Assembly: GCA_004357415.1 (NCBI GenBank)
Contig: SMVY01000152.1
Span: 1-8,279, forward strand
Direction: 5' to 3'
Source of the DNA: Gemmatimonadota bacterium
Lineage (GTDB): Bacteria; Gemmatimonadota; Gemmatimonadetes; Gemmatimonadales; GWC2-71-9
DNA: 8,279 nucleotides
A model generated the notes under the pieces. The model saw only the letters and a program-made list of their open reading frames with translations, made no database searches and had not been told where the DNA came from. The translations under genes and the position numbers were made by a program. Positions 1-5,241 of this stretch are shown in pieces; within the stretch, counting starts at the first letter, position 1, and every line of letters starts with the position of its first letter.

Positions 1-554
<554 letters not shown>

Positions 555-752
555 CTACTCCCCGAATAGGGTAACTGTTGAATGTAAGCGCCTTTAGGAC
601 TACCGGGGACACCGGTTGTTACCCGACGAGCGGGCCCCCGGGGGAGTTTCCGTCCGGAACCTACGGCCTTGGGTCCCGGGCCGCGACCCGGCCTCCCGGC
701 AGGCCCGCATCGCTTGCGCATTATTTCACAAGCCGGTAGATTTTCGCCCGGT
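555..752. other. Divergent intergenic spacer between moxR-like gene and atpZ
   Basis: This 198-nt gap separates two divergently transcribed genes, so it should hold promoters in both directions. Seen directly are a perfect 10-bp palindrome CCCCCGGGGG (635-644), a short inverted repeat GGGTC/GACCC (671-675 and 685-689), and GCTTG/CAAGC (712-716 and 729-733) overlapping the proposed atpZ promoter. No convincing minus-strand promoter was found for the moxR-like gene. An extension of the atpZ frame back to a TTG at 669 is possible but gives a proline/arginine-rich leader unlike the family. Confidence 0.6.
714..742 (+). promoter_or_regulatory. Candidate sigma70-type promoter for the atp operon
   Basis: A -35-like TTGCGC (714-719) and a -10-like TAGATT (737-742) are separated by exactly 17 nt. 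Transcription would start near 749-751, only a few bases before the atpZ ATG at 753, giving a leaderless or nearly leaderless mRNA. This agrees with the absence of a Shine-Dalgarno before that ATG. The -35 match is weak (TTG only). An inverted repeat GCTTG/CAAGC (712-716, 729-733) overlaps the promoter and could be an operator. Prediction by eye only. Confidence 0.4.
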
Positions 753-1004
753 ATGGAGCCCAAATCAGGTCCTGGCAAACAATACGGGGAGGGGTACAAG
801 TACGTATCCTATGGCCTCACCTTTGCCGGCGGTGTCATCGTCTTCACGCTGGGCGGGTTGTGGGTCGATCGCCGCCTAGGTGTGGTGCCGTTGTTCACCG
901 TTGCCGGGACGCTGGTCGGCGCGGTGCTTGGCTTCCTGTCGGTGTACCGCCGGCTGGAGGCTGAACGAATCGGGCAACGCCGGAAGAAGGACGGCGCCGG
1001 CTGA
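753..1004 (+). CDS. atpZ: AtpZ/AtpI-family ATP synthase accessory protein
   Basis: This small (83 aa) membrane protein belongs to the AtpZ group (ATPase_gene1-type), commonly the first gene of bacterial atp operons and implicated in F0 assembly and possibly divalent cation transport with AtpI. Two hydrophobic helices are visible, about residues 19-37 (YGLTFAGGVIVFTLGGLWV) and 45-66, joined by the short polar turn DRRLG (39-43) typical of the family. A basic C-terminal tail follows (YRRLEAERIGQRRKKDG). The ATG at 753 gives the family's usual length; the frame stays open back to a TTG at 669 but the extra 28 residues are low-complexity and unlikely to be translated. No Shine-Dalgarno precedes the ATG, which fits the nearly leaderless transcript predicted from the promoter at 714-742. 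Its stop codon overlaps the proposed start of the next gene in CTGA. Confidence 0.88.
   Translation: MEPKSGPGKQYGEGYKYVSYGLTFAGGVIVFTLGGLWVDRRLGVVPLFTVAGTLVGAVLGFLSVYRRLEAERIGQRRKKDGAG
982..1003 (+). promoter_or_regulatory. Ribosome binding site supporting a CTG start for atpI
   Basis: AAGAAGGA (984-991) is the only good Shine-Dalgarno near the start of atpI. It lies 9 nt before a CTG at 1001-1003, which overlaps the atpZ stop as CTGA. The nearest conventional start in frame, GTG at 1022, lies 30 nt beyond this site and has no better one of its own. This site therefore decides the start in favour of CTG. Confidence 0.6.
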
Positions 1005-1345
1005 AGGCTAGCGCGTGGGGCGTGGCACTGACGGTGGCGGTCACGGGAATCCTGTGGCTCGTTTGGGGGCGTCAGGCCCTAGTTCCCGGACTCGCGTTCG
1101 GTCTCCTCGCCACGGGCACTCAGTTGGCGGCCACGATCTTCATGGCCTCCGCCGGGGAAGGGAATTTCAATGTGTTCGTGCAGCGCTGGCTCGTCGGGAT
1201 GGTGTTCCGGCTGGCCGGCGTGGTGCTGGTGTTCGTGGCCGTCGCCCTCCAGCCTGAGTTGTTTCCGCCGTTGCCGACGGCCCTGGGTTACCTGGGCGTA
1301 GTCATTCCGCTGCTCTTCACTGAAATACGGCGATTATTCCGATGA
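1001..1345 (+). CDS. atpI: ATP synthase subunit I-like protein (AtpI), probable CTG start
   Basis: This is a 114-aa, very hydrophobic protein with about four predicted membrane helices (roughly residues 7-23, 28-49, 62-82 and 92-107) and a basic end (FTEIRRLFR). This is the size and topology of subunit I (ATP_synt_I), a non-structural F0 protein linked to c-ring assembly. Placement between atpZ and atpB is the main support; sequence identity in this family is always low. The start is taken as CTG 1001 (KASAWGVALTV follows the initiator) because AAGGA is 9 nt upstream and because it makes the same four-base NTGA overlap as other junctions here. A GTG at 1022 is the conventional alternative and would give 107 aa, removing part of the first helix lead-in. 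The stop TGA (1343-1345) overlaps the atpB start as ATGA, implying translational coupling. Family assignment is likely; the start is less certain. Confidence 0.8.
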   Translation: MKASAWGVALTVAVTGILWLVWGRQALVPGLAFGLLATGTQLAATIFMASAGEGNFNVFVQRWLVGMVFRLAGVVLVFVAVALQPELFPPLPTALGYLGVVIPLLFTEIRRLFR

Positions 1346-2310
1346 TGCAGGAGCACGACCAGGTGGTTCAGGACACAGTCCACACCGCCCAAGATGCGGC
1401 GGCCGCGGTGGTGCACGATGCGGTGGAGCAGGCCGAGCACGGCCTGGACCTGGGCGAAGTGATCCTGCACCACACCGCCGACTCCTGGACCATCGAGTTG
1501 CACCCGTTCGAGTCCCTGCCACTGCAGACGATCCATCTGCCGCGCTTTGCCGATATCCACGTCTTCGGTATGACCATCAACCTGTCGCCCACCAAGCACG
1601 TGGTCTTCATGGTACTGGTGGCCGTGCTGGTGTTCTTCGTCATGTGGCTGACCGGCCGGATGCTGAAGAAGCAGCGCGCCGGCGAGCAGGCACCGAAGGG
1701 CTTTGCCGCCGCCATGGAGGCCTTCGTCCTGTGGGTTCGCGACGACATCGCCATCGCCAACATTGGGCCCAATGGCGCCAAGTTCGCCCCGCTCATCATG
1801 ACTCTGTTTTTTTTCATTCTGTTCAGCAACGTGATGGGGCTCATGCCACCGCCGCTGAACGTGAGCCCGTCAAGCAACCTGGCGGTGACGGCGGCGTTGG
1901 CGATTCTGGTGTTCTTTACCGTGGAAATATCGGGGATGATAACGCTGGGCCCCAAGGGTTACCTGCGGACCATCTTCCCCGTCGTGCCCGGGATGACGGG
2001 CGTAGGGGCCGTGGTGATGGCGATCGCCATGGCCCCCATCGAGATCATCGGCAAGCTGGTGAAACCGTTCGCTCTCGCCGTTCGGTTGTTCGGCAACATG
2101 ACTGCTGGTCACATCGTGATCCTGGCCCTGTTCGGCCTCATTTTCTTGTTCGGCAACTTGCCCTACGGCACCAACTGGGCGATTGGCATCACCACCACCG
2201 CGTTGGTCACGGCCATCATGATGCTGGAATTGTTCGTGGCCTTCCTGCAAGCTTACGTGTTTGCCTTGTTGAGTGCGGTGTTCATCGGGCTGATGCAGCA
2301 TGAGCACTAG
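1342..2310 (+). CDS. atpB: F-type ATP synthase subunit a (proton half-channels)
   Basis: Subunit a forms the two proton half-channels beside the c-ring. The protein is 322 aa. The channel core is clear: FFFILFSNVMGLMP (156-169), then KLVKPFALAVRLFGNMTAGH (238-257) with the essential arginine R248 (E. coli R210), and MLELFVAFLQAYVFALLSAV with Q303 (E. coli Q252). H257 and E296 stand where E. coli has E219 and H245, the swapped pair seen in many other a subunits. The first 85 or so residues form a long, His- and acid-rich segment (for example HDQVV, HDAVEQAEHG, LHHTADSW) before LSPTKHVVF begins the first helix; it shows no obvious cleavable signal peptide. E. coli's protein is about 50 residues shorter. 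The ATG at 1342 overlaps the previous stop (ATGA); a second ATG follows immediately at 1345. The unusually long gap to atpE is described separately. Confidence 0.97.
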   Translation: MMQEHDQVVQDTVHTAQDAAAAVVHDAVEQAEHGLDLGEVILHHTADSWTIELHPFESLPLQTIHLPRFADIHVFGMTINLSPTKHVVFMVLVAVLVFFVMWLTGRMLKKQRAGEQAPKGFAAAMEAFVLWVRDDIAIANIGPNGAKFAPLIMTLFFFILFSNVMGLMPPPLNVSPSSNLAVTAALAILVFFTVEISGMITLGPKGYLRTIFPVVPGMTGVGAVVMAIAMAPIEIIGKLVKPFALAVRLFGNMTAGHIVILALFGLIFLFGNLPYGTNWAIGITTTALVTAIMMLELFVAFLQAYVFALLSAVFIGLMQHEH

Positions 2311-2319
2311 TGGCCAGCG

Positions 2320-2361
2320 GCTGGCGGCGGACAGCTGACCCCTGACCGCTGAAAGCCGACC
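2320..2361 (+). repeat. Degenerate 7-nt tandem repeat, six units
   Basis: Six consecutive heptamers read GCTGGCG, GCGGACA, GCTGACC, CCTGACC, GCTGAAA, GCCGACC, approximating GCTGACC. The block begins 9 nt after the atpB stop and ends just before the first hairpin. The units are imperfect, so this is either an eroded repeat or a sequence under loose constraint. A second block with a 7-nt period occurs after the nucleotidyltransferase gene (7182-7216). Confidence 0.65.
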
Positions 2362-2364
2362 GCA

Positions 2365-2396
2365 TGAGACGGCCGAAGCACCCTAACGCCGTCTCA
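2365..2396 (+). promoter_or_regulatory. 9-bp inverted repeat (hairpin P1) in the atpB-atpE leader
   Basis: TGAGACGGC (2365-2373) and GCCGTCTCA (2388-2396) are perfect complements, with a 14-nt loop. No T-run follows. The 3' arm can instead pair with a second GAGACGGCG at 2474-2482, so two mutually exclusive 9-bp helices are possible. It could be a regulatory RNA element, an mRNA processing or stabilising stem, or a chance repeat. Confidence 0.6.
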
Positions 2397-2423
2397 ATCG
2401 TACCCGGCCTGGTGGCTGGGGAA

Positions 2424-2452
2424 GTCCGCTGGCCTGAGGGCCGTTGGCGGAC
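2424..2452 (+). promoter_or_regulatory. Inverted repeat (hairpin P2) in the atpB-atpE leader
   Basis: GTCCGC (2424-2429) and GCGGAC (2447-2452) are perfect complements. Inside them GGCC (2431-2434) can pair with GGCC (2439-2442) around a TGAG loop, giving a two-part stem with an asymmetric internal loop. It lies between the two alternative partners of the 2388-2395 segment. Confidence 0.45.
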
Positions 2453-2483
2453 ACCGGCAGCGCCTCACCGCGAGAGACGGCGA

Positions 2484-2507
2484 GTGTGCGCCGGGGGTGC
2501 AGCACAC
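2484..2507 (+). promoter_or_regulatory. Inverted repeat (hairpin P3) in the atpB-atpE leader
   Basis: GTGTGC (2484-2489) and GCACAC (2502-2507) form a perfect 6-bp stem with a 12-nt G-rich loop. It starts directly after the second GAGACGGCG copy (2474-2482), so it could stack on the alternative long-range helix. Confidence 0.45.
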
Positions 2508-2509
2508 GA

Positions 2510-2534
2510 CAATCTCTCAAATCCTAGAGGATTG
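2510..2534 (+). promoter_or_regulatory. atpE ribosome binding site inside a possible sequestering hairpin
   Basis: AGAGGA (2526-2531) is a good Shine-Dalgarno 7 nt before the atpE ATG. Upstream CAATCTCT (2510-2517) can pair with AGA and GATTG across 2526-2534 with one bulged G, covering the site. A smaller competing stem AATCC/GGATT (2520-2524 and 2529-2533) also covers it. Either fold would lower ribosome access until opened. The stems are short and rich in A-U pairs. Confidence 0.45.
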
Positions 2535-2538
2535 ACCA

Positions 2539-2814
2539 ATGGTCAACATGTTACTCGTCGTACAGGACGCAATCACCGATCCCGCCGTCGCCAAGGGCAT
2601 CAACAGTTTGTTGGGCGCCGGCCTGGGCATCGGCCTGGCCATCATCGGCGCCGGCATCGGCCTGGGGCGGATTGGTGGGTCGGCCGCCGAGGCTATTGCC
2701 CGGCAGCCGGAAGCGGCCAACGAGATTCGTGGAGCGGCGCTGCTGATCGCGGTGCTGCTCGAAGGCGCCACCATCATCGCGCTGGTGTTCGCCCTGCTGT
2801 TCTTGTTCATCTAA
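2539..2814 (+). CDS. atpE: F-type ATP synthase subunit c (rotor ring)
   Basis: Subunit c oligomerises into the rotor ring that carries protons past subunit a. The 91-aa protein is a two-helix hairpin. The first helix is glycine-rich with a GxGxGxG motif (GAGIGLG, 37-43). The polar loop carries the invariant ARQPEA (54-59). The second helix holds the proton-binding carboxylate E75 in LLEGATI. Aligned by eye to the Na+-binding c subunit of Ilyobacter, the sodium ligands Gln and Ser are replaced here by L42 and G76, so a proton-coupled ring is expected (inference). A short N-terminal extension (VNMLLVVQDAITDPAVAKG) precedes helix 1. The ATG has AGAGGA 7 nt upstream, within a possible hairpin. 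This is needed in about ten copies per enzyme, so separate translational control by the upstream leader would make sense. Confidence 0.98.
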   Translation: MVNMLLVVQDAITDPAVAKGINSLLGAGLGIGLAIIGAGIGLGRIGGSAAEAIARQPEAANEIRGAALLIAVLLEGATIIALVFALLFLFI

Positions 2815-2827
2815 GCCGGGGCGCCCC

Positions 2828-3370
2828 ATGTTGGCATTCCCATCGATGATGATGGCCGCCGAAGGCGGCGGGCCGGCTTCACCGTTTGAAGTCAATTTTG
2901 GCCTGTTCTTCTGGGCATGGATTGTCTTCGGTATCCTCTTTCTGCTGCTCAAGAAGTACGCCTGGCCGGCCATCGTGCAGGCCACCGAGGAGCGCGAGCA
3001 GGCGATCGCCAAGCAGCTCGAGGAAGCAAGAACCCACAACGAGGAAGCCGCGGCCCTCCTCGCCGAGCAACAGAAACTGCTGGGCGAGGCCCGGTCCCAG
3101 GGGCAGCAACTCCTGGCGGACGCCAAGCACGCGGCGGAACGAGAGCGTTCCCTGGCGCTGGAGAAGACCAAGCAGGCGCAGGAGGCTCTCCTCGATCGCG
3201 CCAAGCGGGACATCGCCGCCGAGCGGGAAAAGGCCCTGCGGGCGCTGCGGGAGGAAGCGGTCGACCTGTCATTGGCCATGGCGTCAAAGTTGATCGAGCA
3301 ACGGCTCGACAGCGACGGTGACCGCAAGTTGGTGCTGTCCTACCTGGGCTCCCTGGAGGAGGCCAATTGA
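2828..3370 (+). CDS. atpF: F-type ATP synthase subunit b (peripheral stalk)
   Basis: Subunit b anchors the stator stalk in the membrane and holds F1 through the delta subunit. The 180-aa protein has a short N-terminal stretch containing MMM, one membrane helix (about residues 24-41, FGLFFWAWIVFGILFLLL), then KKYAWPAIV. A long charged, alanine-rich heptad region runs to the end (for example EEREQAIAKQLEEARTHNEE, LALEKTKQAQEALLDRAKRD), typical of a coiled-coil dimer. The length is near the family norm. The ATG at 2828 lacks a clear Shine-Dalgarno: it is immediately preceded by a perfect palindrome GGGGCGCCCC (2818-2827), 13 nt after the atpE stop, so re-initiation after atpE is likely. In-frame ATGs at 2846, 2849 and 2852 are alternatives. 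Only one b gene is present, so a homodimeric stalk is expected unless a b' gene lies elsewhere. Confidence 0.95.
   Translation: MLAFPSMMMAAEGGGPASPFEVNFGLFFWAWIVFGILFLLLKKYAWPAIVQATEEREQAIAKQLEEARTHNEEAAALLAEQQKLLGEARSQGQQLLADAKHAAERERSLALEKTKQAQEALLDRAKRDIAAEREKALRALREEAVDLSLAMASKLIEQRLDSDGDRKLVLSYLGSLEEAN
3355..3370 (+). promoter_or_regulatory. Strong ribosome site and TTGA start/stop overlap for atpH
   Basis: GGAGGAGG (3355-3362) lies 4 nt before a TTG at 3367. The TTG overlaps the atpF stop TGA (3368-3370) as TTGA. There is no ATG or GTG nearby in frame that would give a full delta subunit, so the TTG is accepted as the start. Confidence 0.8.
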
Positions 3371-3903
3371 GACAGGAAACGATCGCGCTGAACTATGCGG
3401 AGGCGCTATTCTCCCTGGCCGGTAAGGCGGATGAGTACCGGCTATACGCCGATCTCATGGATGCCCTGGCGTCGGCCATCGAGCAGGCGCCGGGGGTGCA
3501 GGCCGTGTTGCTGTCGCCGCGGGTGACCAGGAGCCAAAAGTCCCAGCTCCTCGCCGTCGGTATGCAGGACGCGCCGCGGGATCTGGTGCTGTTTCTGCAG
3601 GCCGTCGTCAAGCGGGGGCGCCAGGGTCTGTTCCGTCCGATCTCCGACGCCTTCCTCGGGCTAGTCGACGTCAAGTTCAACCGGGTCCGCGCCGAGGTGA
3701 CGCTGGCGCGCGAGCCGAACGACGACCTGCGGCGCTCGATTCAGGCCGCGCTCGAGAAGATGCTCGACAAGGAGGTCATCACCCGCTACTACACCGAGCC
3801 GGCCATCCTCGGCGGCACTGTCGTCAGGGTGGGAGATCGGTTGTTCGATGGCTCGGTCAGACGACGGGCGACGATGCTGCGTCGTCAGCTGTTGGCACAC
3901 TAG
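3367..3903 (+). CDS. atpH: F-type ATP synthase subunit delta (OSCP)
   Basis: Subunit delta caps the F1 head and links it to subunit b. The 178-aa protein has the family's helical N-terminal domain, starting ETIALNYAEALFSLA with the typical Y-A-xx-L-F pattern. A middle region follows (DLVLFLQAVVKRGRQGLFRP). The diagnostic C-terminal end is ILGGTVVRVGDRLFDGSVRR (147-166), matching the conserved G-G-x-x-x-x-x-G-D-x-x-x-D-x-S pattern. Length is standard. Translation begins at TTG 3367, coupled to the atpF stop. In most bacteria this gene is followed by atpA, atpG, atpD and atpC; here the next gene is an NADH dehydrogenase, so the F1 catalytic genes must be elsewhere. Confidence 0.95.
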   Translation: MRQETIALNYAEALFSLAGKADEYRLYADLMDALASAIEQAPGVQAVLLSPRVTRSQKSQLLAVGMQDAPRDLVLFLQAVVKRGRQGLFRPISDAFLGLVDVKFNRVRAEVTLAREPNDDLRRSIQAALEKMLDKEVITRYYTEPAILGGTVVRVGDRLFDGSVRRRATMLRRQLLAH

Positions 3904-3918
3904 GACCGGCAGGACTGT

Positions 3919-5184
3919 ATGACGGCGCCGGATCGCAACGTCGTCATCATCGGCGGTGGCTTTGCCGGGATTCACGCGGCACGCGGGCTGGCCCGCAGCC
4001 CCGTTCGCATAACGCTCATCGATCGTCGCAACCACCATCTATTTCAACCGATGCTGTACCAGGTGGCGACCGCGGGTCTCTCGCCGAGTGACATCGCCAG
4101 TCCTATCCGATCCATCCTCCGCCGTCAGCACAACGCCGAGGTCGTCTTGGGCGAGGTGGAGAGCGTGGATGCCGCCGGCCGTACCGTGATCCTGACCGAC
4201 GGGACGACAGTTCCCTACCACTATCTGGTCGTCGCGTCCGGCGCCCGACACTCGTACTTCGATCGACCGGAGTGGGAGTCCCTGGCGCCGGGCCTCAAGA
4301 GCATCGATGACGCCCTCGAGATCCGGCGCCGCGTGCTGCTGGCTTTCGAATCCGCCGAGCGGGAGGACGATCCCCTGGCGCGGCAGGCGTGGCTCACGTT
4401 CGTGATCATCGGCGGCGGCCCCACCGGAGTCGAGGTCGCCGGGGCGTTGGCTGAGCTGCGGAGCTTCGCGCTCAGGCGCGATTTCCGCCGGATCGATCCC
4501 CGCGAAGCCACCATCATCCTGGTCGAGGGCGGCCCCGAAATCCTCCCAAGCTACCCGGCCCATCTGGCGGCTGGCGCCAAACGGCAACTCCGACGGCTCG
4601 GCGTCGACGTCAAGTGTGAGACTTTCGTCACCGCCATCACCGACACCTCGGTATCGGCGGGCGGGTGGACCATTCCCACGAGGACGATCGTGTGGGCTGC
4701 CGGCAACGAAACCTCGCCCATGCTATCGACCATAGGGGCCGAGCAGGACCGGCAGGGACGGATCCTTGTCAAGGCCGACACCACCATTCCCGGTCACCCG
4801 GAGATCTACGTGGTCGGGGATGCCGCCGCCTTCCGGCAGGAGGACCGCACGCTCCCAGGCCTGGCCCCCGTGGCAATGCAGATGGGCCGCCACGTCGCGC
4901 GCGCGATCGTCGCCGATCTGGAGGGCCGTGAACGGCCTTCCTTCCACTATCGTGACAAGGGGCAGCTGGCCGTCATCGGTCGCGGCCACGCCATAGCGGA
5001 CCTCGGCCGGTTGCGCTTTCAGGGATTCCTGGCGTGGGCCATATGGGCTTTCGTCCACATCTTCTTTCTGATCGGGTTCCGGAACCGATTCATGGTGATG
5101 TTCCAGTGGGCTTGGCAGTACTTCACCTATCAGTCGGGCGCCCGTTTGATCACCGGCGTCCGCCGGGACCGCTGGAAGTCGTAG
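3919..5184 (+). CDS. ndh: Type II NADH:quinone oxidoreductase (NDH-2, non-pumping)
   Basis: This single-subunit flavoenzyme passes electrons from NAD(P)H to membrane quinone without pumping protons. The 421-aa protein shows an FAD-binding VVIIGGGFAGIHAARGL (8-24), the NDH-2 signature HHLFQPMLYQVATAGLSP (39-56), and the VVASGARHSYF region (104-114). The second dinucleotide fold is VIIGGGPTGVEVAG (162-175), with acidic E203 at the end of its second strand, favouring NADH over NADPH (inference). The flavin-binding end is IYVVGDAAAF (296-305), followed by LAPVAMQMGRHVA in the quinone/FAD region; the first glutamine of the AQxAxQ motif is proline (P317), the second is kept (Q321). The C-terminus has amphipathic or hydrophobic segments (FLAWAIWAFVHIFFLIGF, 370-387) for membrane attachment. 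ATG 3919 has AGGA 4 nt upstream and lies 15 nt after atpH, so co-transcription with the atp genes is likely. Confidence 0.95.
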   Translation: MTAPDRNVVIIGGGFAGIHAARGLARSPVRITLIDRRNHHLFQPMLYQVATAGLSPSDIASPIRSILRRQHNAEVVLGEVESVDAAGRTVILTDGTTVPYHYLVVASGARHSYFDRPEWESLAPGLKSIDDALEIRRRVLLAFESAEREDDPLARQAWLTFVIIGGGPTGVEVAGALAELRSFALRRDFRRIDPREATIILVEGGPEILPSYPAHLAAGAKRQLRRLGVDVKCETFVTAITDTSVSAGGWTIPTRTIVWAAGNETSPMLSTIGAEQDRQGRILVKADTTIPGHPEIYVVGDAAAFRQEDRTLPGLAPVAMQMGRHVARAIVADLEGRERPSFHYRDKGQLAVIGRGHAIADLGRLRFQGFLAWAIWAFVHIFFLIGFRNRFMVMFQWAWQYFTYQSGARLITGVRRDRWKS

Positions 5185-5193
5185 GAAGGGGTA

Positions 5194-5226
5194 GCAGGGG
5201 TCGGACGTTGGCACCGGGGCTCCTGC
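5194..5226 (+). other. Imperfect hairpin after the NDH-2 gene
   Basis: GCAGGGG (5194-5200) can pair with CTCCTGC (5220-5226) with one G-U pair, and CGG/CCG (5202-5204, 5214-5216) can pair inside. No T-run follows, so it is not a standard intrinsic terminator. It could be an mRNA 3'-end stabiliser or chance. Confidence 0.3.
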
Positions 5227-5241
5227 GAATCGGGGAGAGAG

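Larger units (their letters stand above)
2311..2538 (+). other. 228-nt structured gap between atpB and atpE
   Basis: This is the only sizeable spacer inside an otherwise tightly packed operon. It contains a degenerate 7-nt tandem repeat (2320-2361), inverted repeats at 2365-2396, 2424-2452 and 2484-2507, and a possible hairpin around the atpE ribosome site (2510-2534). There is no T-run after any stem, so none looks like a standard intrinsic terminator. An open frame starting at ATG 2364 runs on into atpE in another frame; its arginine/proline/histidine-rich product looks like a shadow. Function as a cis-acting RNA is inferred, not shown. Confidence 0.6.

Noticed and set aside
635..644. CCCCCGGGGG palindrome as a regulator binding site
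   Set aside because: A simple C/G run in very GC-rich sequence; nothing in its position relative to a promoter supports a specific role.
1644..2303. Second plus-strand frame of 219 codons inside atpB
   Set aside because: Arg/His/Gly-rich shadow of the clear subunit a frame.
2365..2396. The 9-bp hairpin as an intrinsic terminator of an atpZ-I-B transcript
   Set aside because: No T-run follows the stem, and ending transcription before atpE would separate subunits that act together.
2364..2849. Open frame beginning in the atpB-atpE gap
   Set aside because: It runs across atpE in another frame, lacks a ribosome site, and encodes an Arg/Pro/His-rich sequence unlike a protein domain; the gap is better explained by repeats and RNA structure.
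2551..3327. Minus-strand frame of 258 codons across atpE-atpF
   Set aside because: Ser/Arg/Ala-rich antisense shadow of two clear F0 genes.
5208..5213. TTGGCA as a -35 box for the ferredoxin gene
   Set aside because: It is about 32 nt from the only -10-like motif and has no suitable -10 at 16-18 nt.
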